Assembly: GCA_001776475.1 (NCBI GenBank)
Contig: MFBQ01000008.1
Coordinates: 1-13,834 of the forward strand
Reading direction: 5' to 3'
DNA length: 13,834 bases
DNA from: Candidatus Curtissbacteria bacterium RIFCSPLOWO2_01_FULL_41_18
GTDB lineage: Bacteria; Patescibacteriota; Microgenomatia; Curtissbacterales; GWA2-41-24
The notes below the pieces were generated by a model. The model ran no database searches. It was given only the letters and a program-made list of their open reading frames with translations, and had not been told where the DNA came from. A program made the position numbers and the translations under genes. Of the stretch, positions 1 to 7,110 are shown piece after piece (within the stretch, counting starts at the first letter, position 1; the number at the start of each line of letters is the position of its first letter).

Positions 1-688
1 TCTTATTACCACCAAAATCGGTTACAACCGTACTTTTGGTTGCAACTATTTGGGCAATTAGCGGGTTTGCAACAGCAACTTTGGCAAGTTTTGTCAAGTC
101 CCAAGCTGTGGAATATTGGAAATTGTCGTCAAAACCTGCAGGGTTAACAATGTGGGTATTGGTCATTCCTAGATCTTTGGCTTTTTGATTCATAGACTGC
201 ATAAAGTGTTGATAGGAGTCAGAACAGGAATTGGCTAGTGCGTAGGCAGCGTCATTGCCCGAGGCAATAAGAAGACCATCGAGTAAATGCTCGACAGTGA
301 TCCTATCCCCCACGTCTAGACCCATTTGGGTTCCTTCTTTTTCGATTTGATCAACCGTGACCACCGTTTGGGGAGAGCAATTTTCAAGGGTTGTCAGCGC
401 TGTCATAAGTTTTGTAGTGGAAGCCGGGAAATGTTTAAGATTAGGATTTTTTTCAAAAAGTGAGATATCGTTTCTGAAATCGATAACGAGAGCAGATGTG
501 GCTGTAATTTCAGGTGCATCTTTGTAAGTGGTAGCGGGGACTGGGTACTTTTCTAAATGATGATTTGCAACACCTGTTTTTTTAAGATATTTTTTATAGA
601 TTGGGATTTGTGCGGGTAATTTGGGCAGCAGGAAAGCAGATACTGAAAGCACAATAATTAGAAGGATGACAATATAGCGGGCGATCAC
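1..688 (-). CDS. D-alanyl-D-alanine carboxypeptidase (peptidase S11 / DacA-like), 3' end cut by the window
   Basis: Serine peptidase of the low-molecular-weight penicillin-binding protein family. It trims the terminal D-Ala of peptidoglycan stem peptides outside the membrane. About 229 residues are visible. A hydrophobic N-terminal segment (about residues 5-22, signal anchor or uncleaved signal) is followed by a linker. The catalytic SxxK motif is Ser90-Thr-Thr-Lys93 in PASTTKLMTAL, and the second motif SGN is at 143-145 (ASGNDAA). The third motif (KTG) must lie beyond base 1. The start is GTG at 686-688, which overlaps the aspS stop as GTGA, so translation is probably coupled to aspS. No separate promoter is evident. 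The family call is firm; the exact subfamily is not. Confidence 0.9.
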   Translation of the reverse strand, partial: MIARYIVILLIIVLSVSAFLLPKLPAQIPIYKKYLKKTGVANHHLEKYPVPATTYKDAPEITATSALVIDFRNDISLFEKNPNLKHFPASTTKLMTALTTLENCSPQTVVTVDQIEKEGTQMGLDVGDRITVEHLLDGLLIASGNDAAYALANSCSDSYQHFMQSMNQKAKDLGMTNTHIVNPAGFDDNFQYSTAWDLTKLAKVAVANPLIAQIVATKSTVVTDFGGNK

Positions 689-2040
689 AGTTTTTTGAGC
701 TTATATTCTTTTAGAACTTCTTCATCAATTTCCGACGGCGCATCCATAACCGATGTTTGTCCGGAACCGGAAACCGGAAAGGCGGTTACTTCTCTAGTAT
801 TTTCTTCACCAGTTGCTACCATTAGTAAGCGTTCTATGCCTGGTGCGATTCCTCCATGAGGTGGAACTCCATATTTAAAAGCAGTTAAAAGGTGTCCAAA
901 TTTTTCTTCTATTTCTTTGTCTTTATGACCTAGAATTTTAAAAATTTTTCTTTGGATATTAGGATCGGATATACGGATGCTGCCCCCTCCAACTTCAAGA
1001 CCGTTACAAACTAAATCATGCTGGTAAGATCGAACTTTCATAGGGTTTTTAGCTAGCAACTCTATGTCTTCTTCTTTCGGTGCAGTAAAAGGGTGGTGGC
1101 TGGGAGATATAGCTTGCTCTTCAGTTTTTTCAAAAAGTGGAAAATCTACAACAAAAGCAAAAGCTAAAACATCGGGGGATTTTTCTGTTCTTAGATCGAA
1201 CTTGTCAGCTCCATATTTTCGAATCGCCTCATCATGTGTAATTCTTGGGAAAGGAAATTTATAGACCTTTTTTTTGAAAACTTTTTCGGTTATCTCTTTA
1301 AAAAGCTGTTCGGTAATCGTAAGAATATCTTCTTGGGTAACATACGCCATCTCAATATCGAGTTGTGAGAATTCGCCATAAGCGCGGTCTGATCTTGGAT
1401 CTTCGTCACGAAAACATCTGGCTATCTGGAAATATTTTTCAAAATCGGCAACCATTAAAAGCTGCTTGTACTGTTGCGGCGACTGAGGTAGTGCATAGAA
1501 CTTTCCCGGTTGAAGACGAGACGGTACAACAAAATCTCGGGCTCCTTCTGGTGTTGCCTTTGTAAGAATTGGTGTTTCTATTTCAATAAAGCCGCGACTT
1601 ACCAAAAACTGCCGCATAAATATAAGCATTTTGTGACGAAGTTTTAAATTATTTTTTAGCCTTGGGCGGCGAAGATCTAAATATCTGTATTTAAGTCTTA
1701 AATCTTCATCGATATCCCGGCCATCACCCTCAAGGGGAATCGGAGAAGTTTGGCTTTTTGAAATAATTCTGAGGGATTTGACCTCAATTTCAATTTCGCC
1801 GGTTTTAATATCTTTGTTTACTAAATTTTCCGGTCTTTTTTTAACGACCCCTTCTATTTCCAAGATGTCTTGGGGGTTAACAGTAAATTTTTGACGAGAA
1901 ACGGCTTGAACCACGGCAGTTTCGTCTGCAATATCAATAAACCAAACTTTGCCGTGATCACGCAGAGTTTGGATGCGACCAAAAATTTTGACGGATTTAC
2001 CTACTTGATGTAGGGTTTGCGCAATGTAAGTTCTTTCCAT
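685..2040 (-). CDS. aspS: Aspartate--tRNA ligase (bacterial-type, lacking the GAD insertion domain)
   Basis: Class II aminoacyl-tRNA synthetase that charges tRNA-Asp, and perhaps tRNA-Asn, in the cytosol. An N-terminal OB-fold anticodon-binding domain spans about residues 1-105. The catalytic core follows: the bacterial signature EDLRLKYRYLDLRRP at 112-126, the SPQQYKQLLMVA block at 187-198, motif 2 around RCFRDED at 208-214, HHPFTAP at 315-321, and motif 3 in GGIAPGIERLLM at 396-407. The length is 451 residues, whereas bacterial AspRS is normally near 590. The stretch where the GAD domain normally sits is reduced to a few residues at about 284-290, between YGADKFDLR and FAFVVDFPLF. His29 sits in RDHGK, the position associated with non-discriminating enzymes. 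The ATG start has no clear Shine-Dalgarno. Confidence 0.96.
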   Translation of the reverse strand: MERTYIAQTLHQVGKSVKIFGRIQTLRDHGKVWFIDIADETAVVQAVSRQKFTVNPQDILEIEGVVKKRPENLVNKDIKTGEIEIEVKSLRIISKSQTSPIPLEGDGRDIDEDLRLKYRYLDLRRPRLKNNLKLRHKMLIFMRQFLVSRGFIEIETPILTKATPEGARDFVVPSRLQPGKFYALPQSPQQYKQLLMVADFEKYFQIARCFRDEDPRSDRAYGEFSQLDIEMAYVTQEDILTITEQLFKEITEKVFKKKVYKFPFPRITHDEAIRKYGADKFDLRTEKSPDVLAFAFVVDFPLFEKTEEQAISPSHHPFTAPKEEDIELLAKNPMKVRSYQHDLVCNGLEVGGGSIRISDPNIQRKIFKILGHKDKEIEEKFGHLLTAFKYGVPPHGGIAPGIERLLMVATGEENTREVTAFPVSGSGQTSVMDAPSEIDEEVLKEYKLKKL

Positions 2041-2056
2041 TCTTTTGCTATCTCAA

Positions 2057-2085
2057 ATTCTAAACTAATTGGGTTTGACAATCAA
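2057..2085 (-). promoter_or_regulatory. Predicted aspS promoter
   Basis: On the minus strand, TTGATT (2080-2085) and TAGAAT (2057-2062) are separated by exactly 17 bases. They match the sigma-70 consensus at 4 of 6 and 5 of 6 positions. Transcription would begin about 10 bases upstream of the aspS ATG. The -35 box touches the -35 of the opposing promoter at base 2080. Confidence 0.55.
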
Positions 2086-2105
2086 AGCAACGTGTGTGGT
2101 AATAT
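2075..2105 (+). promoter_or_regulatory. Predicted divergent promoter for the small ORF at 2148
   Basis: A consensus TTGACA lies at 2075-2080. A TAATAT box at 2100-2105 is preceded by TGG, an extended -10 arrangement. The 19-base spacing is long; shifting the -10 by one or two bases gives 17-18 with a poorer hexamer. The only open frame downstream is the small ORF. Confidence 0.4.
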
Positions 2106-2147
2106 GAAGGTTGCCATTTCTAGTTTCAAGATAAGAAGGTGTTTTTA

Positions 2148-2378
2148 TTGGTAAAAGAAGCCGAAGGGACCGGATCAGATTCACGACCGGTTACCCCTGA
2201 TCGAGATAGCCCAGATGATGTGGAGCGACGAATTACCGGCATGAATGCTGAGGACGGCCCGGTCAGCGCCAGACCACCGACTATTGGAGAAAGTCCTCAA
2301 CGTAGCCGAGATAAACTTAGTGCTAAAGAAATATGTAAGCGTGGATACCCTGGTCCAGACTCGCATATGGGCGACTAA
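2148..2378 (+). CDS. Hypothetical small, charged, probably disordered protein
   Basis: I do not recognise this 76-residue product. It has no hydrophobic segment and is rich in Asp, Glu, Arg, Ser, Pro and Gly (for example DRDSPDDVERR and SARPPTIGESP), so it is probably intrinsically disordered. The proposed start is TTG at 2148, because AGAAGG lies eight bases upstream (2134-2139). An in-frame GTG at 2139 lacks a ribosome site. A promoter-like sequence lies 5', and the stop (2376-2378) falls exactly on the convergent recJ stop (2375-2377), so the ORF fills an otherwise empty gap. Promoter, ribosome site and fit favour a gene. Low complexity and a non-ATG start argue for caution. Confidence 0.5.
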   Translation: MVKEAEGTGSDSRPVTPDRDSPDDVERRITGMNAEDGPVSARPPTIGESPQRSRDKLSAKEICKRGYPGPDSHMGD

Positions 2379-4006
2379 GAATCCGCTGTCTTCAGATCCT
2401 TAATCTTCATTTGAATTTGGCTTTGGCCGTTGAAGCGATTTTCATCCAAAGTATAAACAACATCCATTAAATATCCGGGCCGAAGTTTTACCCTTTGTCC
2501 ACCCATGTTAAAGCCAATAGCACTTACGCCATCAAGTTGTAGGCGCAAATGTTTATTACCCTCCCCCACCCCTCTAACATCTTCAACCAGTATCTTTTCG
2601 GTTAAGAATATAGGTTGGGGATTGCCAACACCAAAGGGTTCGAATGCTTTAATAGTCTGCCATGTTTGTTTGTTGATATCATTGACCTCAAGCTTGCATT
2701 CTATATTAATAACCGGGGTTAACATATCATCTGTCAAAACTTGATTGGCATAAACATTGATTTTTTTAGAAAAATCCTCAATGTGGCGGGTTTCAATCGT
2801 AAAGCCGGCCGCCATCGGGTGGCCGCCCGCATCAACCAAATACTCACTTGACGCGCGAATTGCCTCAACAATGTTAAAACCGGCAATAGAGCGGGCAGAG
2901 CCTTTGGAGTAAATTTGGCCAATGGAGATGACGATCATTGGCCGGTGATGAGTTTCAACTAAGCGTGATGCAACCAACCCGATGACCCCTTCATGCCACT
3001 CGTGGTGGGCAACAACTCCTATCAACTGATCTTTATCAACCATATCGATGGCGCCGGCTACCGCAGAAACCGTAAGATCTTGCCGCCTAGTGTTGGTTTT
3101 AGAAAGCAGTTTTGCCAGTGTGTCTGCCTGTTTTTGGTTTTTGGCGCAAAGTAATCTCAAGGAATCAAGACCATGTTCGATTCTACCCATGGCGTTAATG
3201 CGGGGGGCTAAAATGTGACCGATTTCATAAGTACCGACAGGGCCACCGATACCGGAGTTATCAATTAAACTTTTAAGACCGGGTCTTTTTGTTTTGGTAA
3301 GATACTCAAGGCCAATTTTGACAATGGCGCGGTTGGCACCGATAAGCAACACTAAGTCGGCAATGGTGGCAACAGCTGCAAGTTCTAACTTTTCGATAAG
3401 TTTATTTTTGTATTGCGGGGCAAGTTTGGTGACAATCTCCCAGCAAAATCTCCAGGCCACCCCAGCTCCACAAAGCTCGAGGCTGTGGACTAGCGCATAA
3501 GGTTTTGGTGGGACTTTGGGTAGTATGTGGTGATCGGTGACTATGATATCAACACCCAATCTTTTGGCCGCTTCTATTTGTTTGGTGGCGGTGACACCAT
3601 GATCAACAGTAATAATAAGTGTGACACCAGTTGCAGCCAGTTCCTTGATCGCATCAATTGAAAGACCATATCCTTCCTTTATTCTATGCGGGACATAGGG
3701 TAAAACATTGCTGCCTAAATCAAAAAAGGTTTCCCAAGAAATGGCAGTTGCGCAAATACCATCAGCATCGTAATCAGAATAGACAATCACTTTTTCTTTA
3801 CTTTCGATCGCCTTTTTGACTCTTTGAACAGCTTTGTCGATATCTGTTAATTTCACACTTAAGATATCGCCAAGACTTGGATTTAGAAATTTATCCAGTT
3901 TTGCCTTGTTTGTTAATCCTCTATTTTTGGCTAAGATTTTGATTAGCCAATCCTTGCTTTTTTTGTCCATAGAGGTTGCTTTAAGCTTCCAAGTTTGGGT
4001 CACCAC
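2375..4006 (-). CDS. recJ: Single-stranded-DNA-specific exonuclease RecJ
   Basis: DHH-family 5'-3' exonuclease acting on single-stranded DNA in recombination and mismatch or base-excision repair. The DHH domain carries SDYDADG (77-83), VDHG (134-137), TDHH (157-160) and ATIADLV (213-219), all metal-ligand motifs. The DHHA1 region follows, with HHEWHEGVIGLVASRL (334-349), KGSARSI (368-374) and GGHPMAAG (394-401). A C-terminal OB-like domain follows (about 430-540), matching the RecJ layout. The length of 543 is slightly short for the family. The GTG start at 4004-4006 is preferred over the ATG at 3968-3970 because it keeps the WKLK N-terminus usual in RecJ. No Shine-Dalgarno is visible. The gene is transcribed divergently from cca and convergently with the small ORF. 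Confidence 0.96.
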   Translation of the reverse strand: MVTQTWKLKATSMDKKSKDWLIKILAKNRGLTNKAKLDKFLNPSLGDILSVKLTDIDKAVQRVKKAIESKEKVIVYSDYDADGICATAISWETFFDLGSNVLPYVPHRIKEGYGLSIDAIKELAATGVTLIITVDHGVTATKQIEAAKRLGVDIIVTDHHILPKVPPKPYALVHSLELCGAGVAWRFCWEIVTKLAPQYKNKLIEKLELAAVATIADLVLLIGANRAIVKIGLEYLTKTKRPGLKSLIDNSGIGGPVGTYEIGHILAPRINAMGRIEHGLDSLRLLCAKNQKQADTLAKLLSKTNTRRQDLTVSAVAGAIDMVDKDQLIGVVAHHEWHEGVIGLVASRLVETHHRPMIVISIGQIYSKGSARSIAGFNIVEAIRASSEYLVDAGGHPMAAGFTIETRHIEDFSKKINVYANQVLTDDMLTPVINIECKLEVNDINKQTWQTIKAFEPFGVGNPQPIFLTEKILVEDVRGVGEGNKHLRLQLDGVSAIGFNMGGQRVKLRPGYLMDVVYTLDENRFNGQSQIQMKIKDLKTADS

Positions 4007-4061
4007 GGATTTATTTTAGCAGGAAATTTGAGTCTGTGTGTCTGCCGGCCCTTTTCTGAGA

Positions 4062-4067
4062 TATAAT
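4062..4067 (+). promoter_or_regulatory. Predicted -10 box of the cca gene
   Basis: A perfect TATAAT sits 11 bases before the cca ATG. No convincing -35 lies 16-18 bases upstream. If it is used, the mRNA leader would be only about five bases, so translation would not depend on a normal Shine-Dalgarno. Confidence 0.4.
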
Positions 4068-4078
4068 TTGGTAAAGAG

Positions 4079-5497
4079 ATGATTGATAAGAAGATAGAGG
4101 CGATTTTGAATAAATTCGAAGTGGCCCACTTTGAAGTGGCTGTGGTTGGTGGTGCAGTTCGCGACATTTTACAAAAAAAAGACGTTTCGGACTGGGATCT
4201 GGCGACTAGCGCCAAGCCGGAAGAGATTTTGAAGCTTTTTGCAAACAAGTCGTTCTACAATAACCGTTTTGGAACAGTTGGAATAAAGGTCGATGGTGAA
4301 GTGGTTGAGGTAACAACTTATCGTAAGGAGCAAAGGTATAAAGACTGGCGGCATCCTGATGTTGTTGTTTGGGGAAAATCACTGGACGAGGATTTGGCCA
4401 GACGTGATTTTACAATAAACGCAATAGCCCTGAAGTTAGGGGCCAGGGGCCAGGGGTCAGGGGTTGGAAAGAAACAAGATATCTATACCCTAGTCTCTAT
4501 ACCCAATACCCTAATTTTGGTTGATCCTTTCGATGGACAAAAAGATTTAAAAGATAAAATCATTAGAACAGTTGGAGACCCAAATAAGCGATTTGCCGAA
4601 GATGCACTTAGGCTTATTCGAGCGGTCAGACTAGCAATAACTCTTGGTTTTGAAATTGAGAAAAATACTCGCTTGGCAATTATCAAAAATGCCAAACTGA
4701 TTGCTAAGATTTCCGGTGAGCGAGTCCGAGATGAACTATTCAAAATAATTGATGCGGAAAACGCATACGTGGGGATTTTGCTGCTTTGCGAGACAGGACT
4801 ACTTACCCACATATTGCCTGAGCTTGATATCTGTTTTGATGTGCAGCAAAAAAGTCCCAAGCGTCATCATATATTTGACGTTGGAACACATTGCGTAATG
4901 AGTCTCAAGTTCTGTCCATCGAAAAAAACAATTGTCAGATTTGCAACTCTTCTTCATGATATTGGTAAAGCCAAGGTTGCCAATGTAACAGAAGATGGGA
5001 TACGCACCTTTTATAACCACGAGGTTGTTGGTGGCAAACAAGCTCTGGTAATTTCCACAAGATTCAACTTTTCAAAGACTGCTCGGGAGAAATTATTCAG
5101 ACTTGTACGCTGGCATCAATTTTCTGTTAATGAAAATCAAACAGACAAGGCACTTCGCCGGTTTATTAGAAATGTTGGTCTTGAGAATGTTAGCGATATG
5201 ATGGATCTTAGGGTCGGCGACAGGCTTGGCGGAGGTTTGCAGCAACCAGAGTCGTGGCGGCTTAAACTTTTCAGAAAAAGATTAAGGGAGGTTATGGTGA
5301 AACCATTTACCGTTGCCGATCTTAAAGTGGACGGCCATGATGTTATGAAAATCTTGGGACTTGGGCCCGGGCCAAAAGTCGGCGAGGTCTTAAAAAGCCT
5401 TTTTGAAGAAGTAGCCGATGATGCAAACAAAAATAATCGTGAATATCTTCTTAGGAGAATTAGTCAATATAAACAACTGAAGAGGAATTCTATTTAA
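4079..5497 (+). CDS. cca: CCA tRNA nucleotidyltransferase with HD domain
   Basis: Class II CCA-adding (or poly(A) polymerase-like) enzyme that builds or repairs the 3' CCA end of tRNAs. The nucleotidyltransferase head has GGAVRD at 24-29, the metal-binding DWD at 38-40 and RRDFTINA at 108-115. The neck motif RFAEDALRLIRAVRLA is at 171-186. The C-terminal half carries an HD phosphohydrolase-type domain with LLHDIGK (291-297) and nearby histidines (263, 264, 271, 314). Length is 472 residues. About 25 residues between INAIALKL and LVDPF (roughly 121-146, GARGQGSG...) are extra relative to the usual short loop. They are encoded by two heptanucleotide minisatellites. A tRNA role is well supported; a pure A-adding or poly(A) role cannot be excluded from sequence alone. 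The 3' end overlaps the convergent toxin gene by eight bases. Confidence 0.95.
   Translation: MIDKKIEAILNKFEVAHFEVAVVGGAVRDILQKKDVSDWDLATSAKPEEILKLFANKSFYNNRFGTVGIKVDGEVVEVTTYRKEQRYKDWRHPDVVVWGKSLDEDLARRDFTINAIALKLGARGQGSGVGKKQDIYTLVSIPNTLILVDPFDGQKDLKDKIIRTVGDPNKRFAEDALRLIRAVRLAITLGFEIEKNTRLAIIKNAKLIAKISGERVRDELFKIIDAENAYVGILLLCETGLLTHILPELDICFDVQQKSPKRHHIFDVGTHCVMSLKFCPSKKTIVRFATLLHDIGKAKVANVTEDGIRTFYNHEVVGGKQALVISTRFNFSKTAREKLFRLVRWHQFSVNENQTDKALRRFIRNVGLENVSDMMDLRVGDRLGGGLQQPESWRLKLFRKRLREVMVKPFTVADLKVDGHDVMKILGLGPGPKVGEVLKSLFEEVADDANKNNREYLLRRISQYKQLKRNSI
4439..4466 (+). repeat. Heptanucleotide tandem repeat (GGGGCCA-type, 4 units) inside cca
   Basis: Four consecutive 7-base units: GGGGCCA, GGGGCCA, GGGGTCA and GGGGTTG. 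They encode most of the GARGQGSGVG stretch of the CCA enzyme loop. The unit is not a multiple of three, so changes in copy number would shift the frame unless three units change together. Confidence 0.85.
4485..4512 (+). repeat. Second heptanucleotide tandem repeat (ATACCCT-type, 4 units) inside cca
   Basis: Four consecutive 7-base units: ATACCCT, AGTCTCT, ATACCCA and ATACCCT, the second being diverged. The array starts 18 bases after the GGGGCCA array and encodes YTLVSIPNT of the same nonconserved loop. Confidence 0.75.
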
Positions 5498-5882
5498 GCT
5501 TTTGGCTGTGCTTTTTGAGCCAGGCGGAAATATTTGTTAAATTAAGTTCTTTTGACTCTATCGCTAAAGTCAACTTAACCTTCTCTTTTTGAGTTGTAAT
5601 AATTTCATAACTGTTGATGTTTAAAAATCTTTCGCACGTGGCTAGTGCAGTTCTTTTATTAGCATCATTGAAAGGATGGTTTAAAAGCAATGAGTGAGTT
5701 AACGCCGCTGCTTTTTCAAACAATGTTTTGTATAAATCTTCTCCCGCAAAAGATGCTTGGGGCCTGGCGGTTGCAGAATGAAACAGAGTAAAATCCCTTA
5801 CGCCTTCTTTGCCGCCAGTTTCCTGAATGATCATCTCGTGGATTAGAAGAACATCCTCAAGAGGTACGTAATTTGTCTTCAT
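5490..5882 (-). CDS. doc: Doc-family (death-on-curing) toxin, Fic fold
   Basis: Toxin of a type II toxin-antitoxin pair. Characterised Doc proteins phosphorylate elongation factor Tu and arrest translation. The signature is HPFNDANKRTA at 69-79, matching the Doc version of the Fic motif (HPFxxxNKRT) with catalytic His69 and the phosphate-binding NKR. Its Lys-for-Gly change relative to AMP-transferring Fic proteins favours the kinase-type Doc activity. The length of 130 residues is normal for Doc. It starts with ATG six bases after the antitoxin stop, with no Shine-Dalgarno in that gap, so expression probably relies on the antitoxin transcript and coupling. The last eight bases overlap the convergent cca gene. 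Confidence 0.93.
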   Translation of the reverse strand: MKTNYVPLEDVLLIHEMIIQETGGKEGVRDFTLFHSATARPQASFAGEDLYKTLFEKAAALTHSLLLNHPFNDANKRTALATCERFLNINSYEIITTQKEKVKLTLAIESKELNLTNISAWLKKHSQKLK

Positions 5883-5888
5883 GAAAGA

Positions 5889-6131
5889 TTAAAGGTTTGC
5901 AAGATCCTCAAGGGCTTTGCGATTTTTTTCTATAAATTTTTTTGTCCAAGCTGCAATATCAGGAGAAACTCCTTTGTAAGGATTTTCCTTGGCTGAGATA
6001 ATTACCGCACTGGTTGAGTGATCAAGCTCGACATAAACCTGATCACCTGCTTTAATTTTAAATTCTTCTAATATTTGCTTTGGCAGGGTGACAGCCGATG
6101 AATTACCTACTTTAATTACTTTTTGAAGCAC
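5889..6131 (-). CDS. AbrB/MazE-type antitoxin of the Doc toxin
   Basis: The 80-residue protein has an N-terminal SpoVT-AbrB swapped-hairpin DNA-binding domain (about 3-48, with KVGNSSAVTLPKQILEEF and GDQVYVE). A C-terminal amphipathic tail (about 55-80, PDIAAWTKKFIEKNRKALEDL) probably binds and blocks the toxin. Canonical Doc partners are Phd proteins with a different DNA-binding fold, so this is the AbrB-Doc combination. The start is GTG at 6129-6131 behind a strong AAGGAGGTG ribosome site. A dedicated promoter with three operator-like palindromes lies just upstream, consistent with autoregulation. Confidence 0.9.
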   Translation of the reverse strand: MLQKVIKVGNSSAVTLPKQILEEFKIKAGDQVYVELDHSTSAVIISAKENPYKGVSPDIAAWTKKFIEKNRKALEDLANL

Positions 6132-6154
6132 TTTTCACCTCCTTAAAATTTTTC

Positions 6155-6194
6155 GTTATAACATAATTATAACAGAAGTTATAACTGGAGGCAA
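6155..6194 (-). promoter_or_regulatory. Promoter and triple operator of the AbrB-Doc operon
   Basis: On the minus strand TTGCCT (6189-6194) and a perfect TATAAT (6166-6171) are 17 bases apart. The octamer palindrome GTTATAAC occurs at 6155-6162 and 6178-6185, with a 7-of-8 copy at 6166-6173. Starts are 11 and 12 bases apart, about one helical turn. The copies cover the -10, the spacer and the region around the predicted transcription start. Autorepression by the antitoxin is the natural inference. Confidence 0.7.
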
Positions 6195-6201
6195 TGTTAC
6201 T

Positions 6202-7104
6202 TTATTTGCGGGATCTGGCTGTGATTTTATTCCAAACAACAAGAAGGGGTGCGGCATTAAAGATTGATGAGTAGGTTCCGGAAACTATACCAATCAAAAG
6301 TGCCAAGACAAAAACCTTAATACTTTCTCCACCAAACAAAAGAAGAGCCAGCAGTACAAAGACGACAGTTAGAGAAGTATTTAGGGACCGGGCAAAAGTC
6401 TGCAGGATCGAATGATTGACAATTTCTTCAAAACTAAAGCCGCTATGCGTTTTAAGATTCTCGCGGATTCTGTCAAAAACGACGATTGTATCGTGAACCG
6501 AAAAGCCGATTACTGTTAAAAGGGCAGTGATGAAAAGAGAGTCAACTTCAATCTTTGCAAAATGGCCAAGAATTGCAAAAATCCCGACAACAACTACAAC
6601 ATCGTGGATTAGGGCAAATATAGTGCAGAAGCCAAAGGCTATAGATGAGGCTGGTTCTGGCAGTTTGCGGAATGCCCAGGTAATATAAGCTACAATACCA
6701 ATAATGGCCAGACCCACTGCCACTAGCGCTTTACTGGTCAATTCTTTGGAAATAGTTGGGCCAACAGTTTCAAGTCTTAGATCCTGGATTTGGCCTAGCG
6801 ACGATTTAGCTTGGTCTCTAATTTCGGCAATTTTTGTCTCATCGGAAATTCTCATTCGAACTAAAATCGAGTCGTGCGAGGTAGCGGCAACTGAGGAAAC
6901 TTGTGCGCCCTTTTGGTTTAAAAAGTCTTGGAACTGCCCTGGACTAACAGTCTTTTGTGCTTCAATAAATTTAACCTCCCAAAGAGTTCCACCAACAAAA
7001 TCAATACCCATCGCAAGACCCCAAACGGCAAGCGCAATAAGGCCGGGAATAATAATTAAAAGAGACAGGGCAAAAAAGTAGTTTTTGTATTTGATTAAAT
7101 TCAT
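6202..7104 (-). CDS. secF: Protein translocase subunit SecF
   Basis: Membrane subunit of the SecDF complex, which uses the proton gradient to pull exported proteins out of the SecYEG channel. The N-terminal helix (about 10-30) leads into GIDFVGGT at 33-40, a short extracytoplasmic domain, VGPTISKEL at 114-122, and five further helices. The SecF signature GFSVHDTIVVFDRIREN is at 200-216, including the conserved Asp205. Length 300 is normal. It starts with ATG six bases after the secD stop, so secD and secF form one transcription unit. Confidence 0.96.
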   Translation of the reverse strand: MNLIKYKNYFFALSLLIIIPGLIALAVWGLAMGIDFVGGTLWEVKFIEAQKTVSPGQFQDFLNQKGAQVSSVAATSHDSILVRMRISDETKIAEIRDQAKSSLGQIQDLRLETVGPTISKELTSKALVAVGLAIIGIVAYITWAFRKLPEPASSIAFGFCTIFALIHDVVVVVGIFAILGHFAKIEVDSLFITALLTVIGFSVHDTIVVFDRIRENLKTHSGFSFEEIVNHSILQTFARSLNTSLTVVFVLLALLLFGGESIKVFVLALLIGIVSGTYSSIFNAAPLLVVWNKITARSRK

Positions 7105-7110
7105 AATGTC

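Noticed and set aside
2181..2366. Minus-strand frame opposite the small hypothetical gene
   Set aside because: No ribosome site or promoter, an unlikely composition, and it lies antisense to the better-supported plus-strand frame.
4483..4860. Long minus-strand frame within cca
   Set aside because: Antisense shadow of a gene with complete CCA-enzyme motifs.
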